Below are positions 54,164-61,222 of a stretch of 64,000 nt of DNA, one piece after another. The first letter of the stretch is position 1, and each line of letters begins with the position of its first letter. The notes beneath the pieces were generated by a model. The model was not told where the DNA came from. It saw only the letters and a program-made list of their open reading frames with translations, and did no database searches. A program made the position numbers and the translations under genes. The DNA is from Candidatus Magnetocorallium paracelense (GTDB lineage: Bacteria; Nitrospirota; Thermodesulfovibrionia; Thermodesulfovibrionales; Magnetobacteriaceae), in contig JAREWP010000076.1 of assembly GCA_029001845.1 (NCBI GenBank), positions 36,876 to 100,875 on the forward strand, written 5' to 3'.

Positions 54164-54323
54164 TAAAAAAATCAGTCAGCTATCAACGGTCAGCCTTCAG
54201 CCAAGGAGAGTATTGATATTCTGCCAATAATAAGCTTCACCTTATGGGTGAATGTGTTTTGAACTGTAAAGTGTTGCAAATAAAAAGCTGATAGCTGATG
54301 GCTGACTGCTAAATGTTTTTTTT
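54164..54323. mobile_element. 160-bp palindromic-ended element, family D copy 2
   Basis: Same length and similar sequence to 32628-32787 (ATCAGTCAGCTATCAACGGT at the left, AAGCTTCACCTTATGGGTGA in the interior, GATGGCTGACTGC at the right). It ends 22 bp before the nikL -35 box. Confidence 0.8.
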
Positions 54324-54345
54324 AGGTTTATATACGATATGCCAG

Positions 54346-54374
54346 TTGACAAGAAATCGCAATTATGCTAATAT
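54346..54374 (+). promoter_or_regulatory. nikL promoter (TTGACA-N17-TAATAT)
   Basis: TTGACA at 54346-54351 and TAATAT at 54369-54374, spacing 17. The region TATGCTAANATGTGTTACTT is shared with the nikR promoter. Confidence 0.75.
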
Positions 54375-54401
54375 GTGTTACTTTATTGGAAAAAGTAACA
54401 C
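54375..54401 (+). promoter_or_regulatory. NikR operator upstream of nikL
   Basis: GTGTTAC-N13-GTAACAC directly after the -10 box, same length and spacing as the operator before nikR. It places nikL-nikQ-nikO in the NikR regulon. Confidence 0.85.
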
Positions 54402-54406
54402 CAAAA

Positions 54407-55021
54407 ATGAAAACCATCAACTCCATAATTCTCATAATTGTCACTATTTCTTTATACCCGGCAACCGCTTTCTCCCACAAGGTCAATATTTTCGCCTACG
54501 CCCGGGAAGGTCAAATTTTCGCAGAGGGGTATTTTGCCGACGGCCACGGCGCAGGAGACTCTTTTATCGATGTGTTTAATGCGAATACGGAACAATGGCT
54601 CCTTAAAAGAAGTACAGACTCTAATGGCAAAGCTTCTTTTAAAATTCCTGAAATAACATCGCTTAAACTTGTAATTAGCACAACCACCGGACACAGGAGC
54701 GAATACACAATAAGCGAGGAGGAGATAAAATCGGCCATGGATAGGACCAAGGCTGAGCTGCATAATCATGGGAGACATCATGACCACGATATTCAGAAAG
54801 ATGAACCTCTTTCCAAAACAGCTCCTGTTCCCGGAATATCCCATTCCGAGTTGGAATCTATAATGGAAAAAGTAACTGACAAAAAACTTCAACCAATTAA
54901 AAACATTCTTCTTAAAATCGAAAAAAAACAATCCGAGCCCGGTGTCACTGAAATTGTAGGAGGAATAGGATATATTTTAGGATTACTTGGAATTTTCGCA
55001 TATTACAAAAGCAGGAAATAA
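54407..55021 (+). CDS. nikL: NikL-like exported component of the nickel ECF transporter
   Basis: A 204-aa protein: signal peptide (~1-22), mature start HKVNIFAYAREGQIFAEGYF (the conserved 'HKVNVFA' opening of CbiL/NikL-type accessory proteins), a beta-rich domain, a His/Asp-rich stretch (HNHGRHHDHD) likely to bind metal, and a C-terminal TM helix with a basic end. NikKL/CbiL proteins support NikM in Ni2+/Co2+ uptake. ATG 54407 is chosen because the upstream frame (to 54365) overlaps the operator. It is 208 bp before nikQ. Homology is by pattern, not search. Confidence 0.82.
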   Translation: MKTINSIILIIVTISLYPATAFSHKVNIFAYAREGQIFAEGYFADGHGAGDSFIDVFNANTEQWLLKRSTDSNGKASFKIPEITSLKLVISTTTGHRSEYTISEEEIKSAMDRTKAELHNHGRHHDHDIQKDEPLSKTAPVPGISHSELESIMEKVTDKKLQPIKNILLKIEKKQSEPGVTEIVGGIGYILGLLGIFAYYKSRK

Positions 55022-55041
55022 GGGTTTGAAGTTGAGCTGCT

Positions 55042-55175
55042 AAAGCAGCGATTTTTTTCTACTCCCTCTCCCTCTTTGAAGGGGAAGAGGGTGATAAAAA
55101 TTACTCCTTTTTTATGTGACAAAGCATAAATCGTTGAACTATTAAAATTCAAAAACTTTGCGTCTCCGCGCCATT
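55042..55175. repeat. CCCTCTCCC-type hairpin and a CTTTGCGTCTCCGCGCC repeat arm
   Basis: 55058-55095 (CTACTCCCTCTCCCTCTTTG then GGGGAAGAGGG) belongs to the CCCTCTCCC repeat. 55155-55175 resembles the family-E arm CTTTGCGCC. No gene in 55022-55229. Confidence 0.5.
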
Positions 55176-55229
55176 GTGTGAGTTATTTCTTTTTTCCACA
55201 TGGCTGCCTGTATCAAGTGAGCAATTATA

Positions 55230-55982
55230 ATGCACCTCGAAGATTTTGCAGAAGGTAAATCTTTTTTCCACAGACTCGATCCCAGAGTGAAATGTCTGAC
55301 ATTGGGTCCATACATCTTTATCATCGCAGTCTCTAAAAATTTAACCATTCCTTTTGCTGCATTCACATGCTCTCTGATTATGTCCCTTGTAGCCGAATTG
55401 GACAAAAAAAAACTTTTAAACAGACTGGCTGTAATAAACTTTTTTATTTTCATGTTGTGGCTTTTTATACCCTTCAGCTATCCAGGAAAAGAATTGTTCG
55501 CCATAGGGCCTTTCATCGCTACAAAGGAAGGCGTTCTTTATGTACTTTCCATTGCGGCAAAAAGTAACGCCATCGTACTTGCAACGATTACCCTTCTCGG
55601 AACATCTCCAATTTTTTCTCTTACTCACGCCTTTATTCACCTGAAAGCTCCCAGGAAGCCGGTCTATCTCTTTTTTTTCTTTTACAGATATATAAGCGTT
55701 CTCCATGAAGAGTATATAAGGCTCAAAAGATCGATGCTTATTCGCTCATTTAAGGCAGGAACAAATCTCCATACATACAAAGCATATGCCTATCTGGTCG
55801 GAATGTTGATTGTCAACAGTTATGACAGATCTCAAAGGATTTATAACGCCATGCTTTGCAGAGGCTTTAGAGGAGAGTTCCCTGTGATAGACCACTTTCG
55901 TTTGAAAAAAACGGACATCATGTTCGGATTTATAATGACCATGATTACACTGCTGTTTCTTTATCTCTATATAGTAATCTGA
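55230..55982 (+). CDS. nikQ: ECF transporter T-component NikQ/CbiQ
   Basis: A 250-aa membrane protein, five or so TM helices. N-terminus SFFHRLDPRVKCLTLG is the typical CbiQ start (hDPRxK). The cytoplasmic coupling helices carry the Ala-Arg-Gly type motifs SMLIRSFKAG and AMLCRGFRGEF that contact the ATPase. It couples NikO to NikM. ATG 55230 lies 208 bp after nikL. The gap before nikO (239 bp) holds an inverted family-B element. Confidence 0.93.
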   Translation: MHLEDFAEGKSFFHRLDPRVKCLTLGPYIFIIAVSKNLTIPFAAFTCSLIMSLVAELDKKKLLNRLAVINFFIFMLWLFIPFSYPGKELFAIGPFIATKEGVLYVLSIAAKSNAIVLATITLLGTSPIFSLTHAFIHLKAPRKPVYLFFFFYRYISVLHEEYIRLKRSMLIRSFKAGTNLHTYKAYAYLVGMLIVNSYDRSQRIYNAMLCRGFRGEFPVIDHFRLKKTDIMFGFIMTMITLLFLYLYIVI

Positions 55983-56044
55983 TATCTATGATCCCTATAG
56001 CCTTTAACCAAGTATCTTTTATCCCGAAAATAACCGGCATCGTG

Positions 56045-56133
56045 CCGGAAGCAACAGCAATGTCCCGCCAAAACAAGCTGAAACTCATAAACTCAAACAC
56101 CACCTTGTTTTAGCGGGACATCACTGCTGCTTC
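56045..56133. mobile_element. Palindromic element family B, copy 3 (inverted)
   Basis: Reverse complement of the family-B core: GCAATGTCCCGCCAAAACAA at the left, TTGTTTTAGCGGGACATC at the right. Similarity to the other copies extends to ~56180. It separates nikQ from nikO. Confidence 0.8.
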
Positions 56134-56221
56134 CTAATGATTTTCATGCTCTGTGGTAATCAGGAGGGTCATGGTCCTTTACTCTGAATACCGAAAACAC
56201 GAACAATTATAAAGGAATGAA

Positions 56222-56863
56222 TTGATAGAGCTAAAAAATATATCCTTCGGCTTTTCTAAGGACAGCCCTGTCTTTGAGGGCTTGAATTACTCACTTCAAA
56301 GGGGAGAAAAAAACGCTTTGACAGGCCCCAACGGTTCAGGTAAGACCACCCTTTTTTACCTGATAATGGGATTATTGAAACCCTGGTCAGGGGAAATCCG
56401 TATTAACGGTAAAGTAAGAGAAAGCGACAAAGATTTCTTTGATGTCAGGCAGAGAATAGGTTTATTGTTTCAAGACTCCGAAGATCAACTCTTCTGCCCG
56501 ACAGTAGAGGAGGATATCGCCTTTGGCCCCCTCAATCTCGGCAAATCTCACGATGAGACCCACTCTATTGTAAACGATATATGCGAAAAGCTGGGTTTAA
56601 AAGGTTTTGAGAAAAAGGTAACTCACAGACTTTCCGGAGGAGAAAAGAGGCTTGTCGCCCTTGCCACAGTAGCGGCAATGAAACCGGAGTGTTTTCTCTT
56701 TGACGAGCCTGTTTCCGGCCTGGATAAAGCTTCTGAGGAAAGGTTTCTCGAATATCTGAAGGGAAACGTCAGTACTTGTATCGTTATAACTCACGATCAC
56801 GATTTTCTAAAGGATTCCGTAGATAAAGTGTGCCGTCTCGGTAAAAATAGAATCGAGTGTTGA
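56222..56863 (+). CDS. nikO: ECF transporter ATPase NikO/CbiO
   Basis: A 213-aa ABC ATPase. Walker A GPNGSGKTTL, Q-loop LLFQDSEDQLF, signature RLSGGEKRLVAL, Walker B CFLFDEPVSGLD and H-loop ITHDHDFL are all intact. It powers the NikM-NikQ complex. It lacks the extra C-terminal segment of larger CbiO proteins. TTG 56222 has AAGGAA upstream. As the last gene of the nickel locus, it makes the transporter complete in parts: NikM, L, Q and O. Confidence 0.95.
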   Translation: MIELKNISFGFSKDSPVFEGLNYSLQRGEKNALTGPNGSGKTTLFYLIMGLLKPWSGEIRINGKVRESDKDFFDVRQRIGLLFQDSEDQLFCPTVEEDIAFGPLNLGKSHDETHSIVNDICEKLGLKGFEKKVTHRLSGGEKRLVALATVAAMKPECFLFDEPVSGLDKASEERFLEYLKGNVSTCIVITHDHDFLKDSVDKVCRLGKNRIEC

Positions 56864-56944
56864 GTAACATCTCGCCTTTGCACCGCTTTTTCCTAAAGCA
56901 TGAACATCCTTGTGCTTTAGAACTCTTGGGGGATATAATAAGAG

Positions 56945-57367
56945 ATGGCTGTCCTTGATATTCCAAAACCACTAAGAGAGAAATTAGGCGAAGAGGCCAC
57001 AGACGCCTTTGTTCATATTGTTAAAGATATAGACCTTAACGCCAGGCAGGATGCAATTCTTATTGCAGAGGAACGTCTTGAAAGACGACTCACCGAAGAG
57101 ATAGGTAAAGTAAACGAACGGATTACCTCCGAGCCAGGAAAGGTTAACGAACGGATTACTTCCGAGATCAGAAAGGTTAATGAACGGATTGCTTCCGAGA
57201 TTGGAAAGGTTAATGTAGAAATCGGTAAAGTGAAAGAGCGAATGACTGCCGAAATCGGAAAAGTGAATGAAAATATCCTCCAATCAAAGGGAGAAATCAT
57301 AAAGTGGATGTTCATCTTTTGGGCCTCACAGTTAGGCGCGATGTTTGCTTTTCTAAAGTTCTTATAA
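56945..57367 (+). CDS. Coiled-coil membrane protein with 11-residue repeats (paralogue of 60667-61026)
   Basis: A 140-aa protein. N-terminal block (~1-40) with VLDIPKPLREKLGEEATDAF and DLNARQDAILIAEERLERRL, then six or so ~11-residue repeats (IGKVNERITSE / IRKVNERIASE / IGKVKERMTAE), then a conserved C-terminal TM segment IIKWMFIFWASQLGAMFAFL. The repeat DNA (57103-57270) is a 33-bp tandem. The N- and C-terminal blocks are nearly the same as in 60667-61026; only the middle differs in length. Unknown function; likely an oligomeric membrane-tethered rod. Confidence 0.82.
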   Translation: MAVLDIPKPLREKLGEEATDAFVHIVKDIDLNARQDAILIAEERLERRLTEEIGKVNERITSEPGKVNERITSEIRKVNERIASEIGKVNVEIGKVKERMTAEIGKVNENILQSKGEIIKWMFIFWASQLGAMFAFLKFL

Positions 57368-57588
57368 TCACTCAAACCACCTGACAAAGGGTTTATAGTT
57401 CAAACATTTTCCTCCTCTTACCGACTTACGTCTTGAGGCTAAGAGACAGAAAAAAGTCCGTAAGTTCTCAATAAGTTGAGGTCTTCTAAAAATTTTTATA
57501 CACCATAAAGTCCGGCCATTGGAGAGATAATATTTCCTCAGCTCACAGAGAACTTACAAAAGCCCCTAAAGAGATCCTATTATCTTAT

Positions 57589-58122
57589 TTAGTCAGTTCC
57601 GATTAATTCTTTAACGGCTTGAATAAAATCTTCCGCATCTATGGGCTTGTCCATAAATAAATCCGGTAAAACAGGGACTCCAACTTTTTCTCCCCTTCTG
57701 AATTTATCTATCAAACCCTCTCTTTCGTTGAGCAGGGCCTTACGATACTGGCGAAAACGGAGTAAAAATTTTTCTGCCCTACTATCCACATTTTGCAGTA
57801 AACCGGTAATTTTATCCATTGTTTCATCGCTGTCTATCTCTTCTCGTGCTTTTTTTATGAAGGCCTGTATTTCACTTAACATAATAACCGGCGTATCCTC
57901 CAGACCGTCCGTTCTTTTTAACTCCTGCAATGCGCCTATTCCGCTCTTTTTAGGCATCATAACATCGAGTACAATAAGGTCCGGTTTTTCTTTAACAGCC
58001 TTATCGATCCCTTCCAGTCCATTTTCCGCAAAAAGCACCTCATATCCGTTTTCCGTCAAAACAAAAGAGAGATATTTTCTCGAAGATTCTTCATCATCTA
58101 CGATTAAAACACGTTTACTCAT
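57589..58122 (-). CDS. Response regulator receiver protein with a helical insertion
   Basis: A 177-aa single-domain regulator. Acidic DDEE (9-12) and phospho-Asp in LIVLDVMMPKKSG (~54) are present. After strand 4 (TPVIMLSE, ~97) about 55 extra residues with helical character (FIKKAREEIDSDETMDKITG ... LRFRQYRKALLNEREGLIDK) interrupt the fold before FMDKPIDAEDF, which supplies the conserved Lys and the last helix. It has no DNA-binding or enzymatic output. It is 50 bp downstream of the hybrid kinase on the same strand, and is probably its partner or a shuttle protein. Confidence 0.85.
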   Translation of the reverse strand: MSKRVLIVDDEESSRKYLSFVLTENGYEVLFAENGLEGIDKAVKEKPDLIVLDVMMPKKSGIGALQELKRTDGLEDTPVIMLSEIQAFIKKAREEIDSDETMDKITGLLQNVDSRAEKFLLRFRQYRKALLNEREGLIDKFRRGEKVGVPVLPDLFMDKPIDAEDFIQAVKELIGTD

Positions 58123-58172
58123 AAGTTATACTCCTTTCCCGTAAAAATTAAAGCCAAGGGCCTTGTCTGTTT

Positions 58173-60110
58173 CTAAATACGTACCGGAAACTTCAGCCGA
58201 AAAGTCGTACCTCTGTTTACTTCCGATAAAACCTCAAGTTTTCCATTATGTTCTTCTATAATTTTTTTTGTAATAGGCAGCCCCAACCCATTCCCCTTTG
58301 AAAACTTGGTCGAATAGAAAAGAGCGAAAATCTTATCGATCTCGTCTTCACTGATTCCGCAACCATTATCCTCAATGTCCATGACGGCATAATTTTCGTC
58401 ATGAAAAGTCCGTATAAGAACTCTGCCTTTTTCTCCGCCTTTATACTCCTTTTCCTGACAAGCTGCGATCGCATTCGACACGAGATTCATTACGGCTGTA
58501 TGAATCGCCTTGTAATCAAAGGATATTTCAGGTAAGTTGACCGCTGTCTCCGCTACGACTTTCGCCTCGGTATCTTCTTCCATATCATGAAATGCATGGA
58601 TTATCTCATCAGCAAGCGTATTTAAAGAAGCAGGCTGCAAATTGAGTTTATTAAAACGCGATAAATCGAGCAGGCCGTGAGTCAATTGCTCCATACGGGA
58701 GATTCCGGTTTGAGTAACATCCCAGCCTTCCCTGATTAAGTCAATATTATTATTATTCAATGCGATATCTACAATATGTTTACCCCCTTTAAGAGAGTTT
58801 AAAATATTTTTCGCTCCGTGAATAATCTGGGTTATCGCCAGGCCGATCGTTGCCTGACATTCGTTTTCAACAATTTTCTTCTCTGATTGCAGACGTTTCT
58901 CCATCTCCTCTTCAACCTTTTTTTCAAGCTCCTTCCTCTGTGTGACATCTCTGACAATTCCCACGGAATGCCATAGACCCTCCAATTGAATAGAAGAGAC
59001 AGAGAGTTCAACAGGGAATTCTTCGCCGTTTTTACGGATTGCAGTAAGCTCGATCGTCCTTCCCACAACATTCCCCTGCCCGGTTGCCTTAAACTTGTCA
59101 AAGCCCTGTAGGAATTTTCGGTAATACTTCTCCGGGGCAATAAGAGAGTGCATATTTTTACCTATGACCTCCTGTTGTTCATATCCGAATATTCTTTCGG
59201 CGGCGTTATTCCAGAAGGAGATATTGCCTTTGTCGTCAATCATAACGATCGCGTCCTGAGCGGAGATGGTCAGTCTCATAAACTTCTCTTCCGCAATTTT
59301 TCGCTGTGTAATGTCTATGGAAAACTCTATCATTTGAACTACGTTCTCTTCGTCATCAAGGATCGGATAGCCGTGAACCTCATAATTCTTTGGAATATTG
59401 TCTTTATCGTAATGAATATGTTCCACAACGACAGGAGATTTGGTTTTTTTGACCTCTATAAGAGGGCAGGTATGTTCTTCACTGTCACAGGGAGTATCGC
59501 TTTTATGAGTCAGTTTGTGACAGGTCATGTTCATCCACCGGTTGTCCTTTGAAGCCGACGAGTTTGCATAAACGATTGAGTAATCAGAGGCATTAATAAT
59601 ATAGAAAGGATAAGGGATGAAGTTGATTATATTATTTAGATTTGGATAGGTAATACCATCGAGAATCGCCTGTAGAAAGAGATCGGTTTGATGTTTTTTC
59701 TTTTCGAGAAAATAGATCTTTGCATTTCTGTACATGTCCTCCAAAAGAATGTCGATTTTAATAGGCTTTTTAATAAACTTATCTACGCCAATATCTATTG
59801 CCTTGATCAGGAGATCACTGTCATCATAAGCAGTAGCAAGTATGACCGGCGTATTATGACTTTTCTTTTTGATAATCTCGGACATCTTCAGACCGTCCAT
59901 GACAGGCATTCTTACATCGGACAGCACCATATCGGGTTTATTCTTTTCGAATAATTCGAGCCCTGCTTCACCGTTTTCCGCCAAATAGAGCTTTTTTACT
60001 CTTCTCAGCAAAAATTTAGCCAACTCTTCCCTTAAAAGAGGGTCGTCTTCCACATATAGAACCGTGAGTTCTCTTAATGTATTTTCTTTAATCGTTTCCA
60101 GTTGTTGCAT
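58173..60110 (-). CDS. Soluble REC-PAS-PAS histidine kinase
   Basis: A 645-aa kinase without TM helices: N-terminal receiver (~12-130, Asp in LSDVRMPVMDG, Lys in IKKP), PAS 1 (~165-270), PAS 2 (~275-395), a HisKA-like region with His in ITQIIHGAKNILNS, and HATPase (NLVSNAIAACQ; DNGCGIS; GLGLPITKKIIEEH). PAS 1 has a Cys/His-rich insert (CHKLTHKSDTPCDSEEHTCP), which could bind a metal or cluster or be redox-active. The fused receiver suggests that it is itself an output of another kinase. It is followed by the single-domain regulator at 57589. Confidence 0.9.
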   Translation of the reverse strand: MQQLETIKENTLRELTVLYVEDDPLLREELAKFLLRRVKKLYLAENGEAGLELFEKNKPDMVLSDVRMPVMDGLKMSEIIKKKSHNTPVILATAYDDSDLLIKAIDIGVDKFIKKPIKIDILLEDMYRNAKIYFLEKKKHQTDLFLQAILDGITYPNLNNIINFIPYPFYIINASDYSIVYANSSASKDNRWMNMTCHKLTHKSDTPCDSEEHTCPLIEVKKTKSPVVVEHIHYDKDNIPKNYEVHGYPILDDEENVVQMIEFSIDITQRKIAEEKFMRLTISAQDAIVMIDDKGNISFWNNAAERIFGYEQQEVIGKNMHSLIAPEKYYRKFLQGFDKFKATGQGNVVGRTIELTAIRKNGEEFPVELSVSSIQLEGLWHSVGIVRDVTQRKELEKKVEEEMEKRLQSEKKIVENECQATIGLAITQIIHGAKNILNSLKGGKHIVDIALNNNNIDLIREGWDVTQTGISRMEQLTHGLLDLSRFNKLNLQPASLNTLADEIIHAFHDMEEDTEAKVVAETAVNLPEISFDYKAIHTAVMNLVSNAIAACQEKEYKGGEKGRVLIRTFHDENYAVMDIEDNGCGISEDEIDKIFALFYSTKFSKGNGLGLPITKKIIEEHNGKLEVLSEVNRGTTFRLKFPVRI

Positions 60111-60440
60111 ACGTTATTGCTTCCTGGGCTAAAATGGCGAGGGGAAAGAGGGGAAGAGGTAAAAGCGATTTCATTTCATTTATATTTGGCATGGTTTAAT
60201 TATAAATTAAAGTAATATAAATTTCAACATTTTTAGTAACTGCTCTGGCAATCAGACAAAAGGCAGAGACTTTCAGCCTGTGTTTTCATCCCGGCCGCGT
60301 GCTGTTACTCCGGTGCGTTTGCTCATTCGCCGCCACCGGGGCAGACACACAGGTCTGGCCCTACATTCTTTCTTTGTGGTGTTTATTATCGGGACAAACT
60401 CCCATGAACCTCCGGTTCACCACAAAACATGAAAATCGTT
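60111..60440. repeat. Gap with partial repeats and flank of family B
   Basis: 60236-60290 weakly resembles a family-C end. 60385-60440 (ATGAACCTCCGGTTCACCAC) is the left flank shared with the family-B copy at 34741. No gene is seen. Confidence 0.5.
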
Positions 60441-60530
60441 AGAAGGAGCAGTGATGTCCTGTCAAAACAAAGTGGTGTCTGAGTTTACGAGTTTCAGTTT
60501 GTTTTGGCAGGACATTGCTGCTGCTTCCGG
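60441..60530. mobile_element. Palindromic element family B, copy 4
   Basis: AGAAGGAGCAGTGATGTCCT at the left, GGCAGGACATTGCTGCTGCT at the right, with the same centre (GTGGTGTCTGAGTTTACGAG). Confidence 0.8.
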
Positions 60531-60666
60531 TTCGCATTCGTCTATTTTCGGGATAAATCAAAAGAAGTGGATTGAGTGCAATAGATATCTAATTCGGGCA
60601 ATAAAATAAGCAATGCCAAAAGAGAGAAGCAATATATTATCGCAGTGGTTTAAGCGCCGGAAATGA

Positions 60667-61026
60667 TCAAACAAAAAATTTTAAAAGAGCAAAGACAGCG
60701 CCTATTTGTGAAGCCCAGAAGATGAACATCCATTTGAGGATGTCAGCTTTGGATTTTTGTATCTCAATTCCAATTTTACCTTCAAGCTCGGTCTTGACGT
60801 TATCTATTTTACCTTCAAGTCGTACAATTTCATGCCTTAATTGAGCTGTCTCTTCTCTCAGCTTGCCGGTTTCCTCTGTGAGTCGCCTTTCAAGGCGTTC
60901 CTCAGCTATCAGTATCGCTTCCTGCCTTGCGGAAAGGTCTACCTCTTTAACGACTTCCACTAAGGCATCTGTAGCATCTTCGCCAAGCTTGTCTCTTAGT
61001 GGTTTTGGGATGGTGATTACTGCCAT
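60667..61026 (-). CDS. Coiled-coil membrane protein (paralogue of 56945-57367)
   Basis: A 119-aa protein sharing the N-terminal block (VITIPKPLRDKLGEDATDAL, DLSARQEAILIAEERLERRL) and the C-terminal block (ILKWMFIFWASQIGAVFALL). Its coiled-coil middle is shorter and has no regular 11-residue repeat (REETAQLRHEIVRLEGKIDN). This supports expansion of the repeat in the 56945 copy. Function unknown. Confidence 0.82.
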   Translation of the reverse strand: MAVITIPKPLRDKLGEDATDALVEVVKEVDLSARQEAILIAEERLERRLTEETGKLREETAQLRHEIVRLEGKIDNVKTELEGKIGIEIQKSKADILKWMFIFWASQIGAVFALLKFFV

Positions 61027-61093
61027 GTATTTATTATAAATACTCTTTTATCCGAAACACAAGGCTCCTGAACCTTGGATTTTCAATGAAAAT

Positions 61094-61219
61094 TCATGAT
61101 GATTCCTCTGGGCAAACCTGTATGTTCGCTACGGCATCAATCGACTGAAACTGTCCAAATATCCATGTTCCCCGTTCTGGCGGATTGAAAAGAAGTTGTT
61201 TTCCCTTCGGTCCATCCAT
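61094..61219 (-). CDS. Possible 41-aa ORF coupled to the cytochrome gene
   Basis: ATG 61219 is 3 bp after the stop of the cytochrome gene. The frame (MDGPKGKQLLFNPPERGTWI..., one Cys) has no signal peptide, TM helix or known motif, and no separate ribosome site. It could be a coupled small gene, or readable sequence by chance. Confidence 0.35.
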   Translation of the reverse strand: MDGPKGKQLLFNPPERGTWIFGQFQSIDAVANIQVCPEESS

Positions 61220-61222
61220 TCC

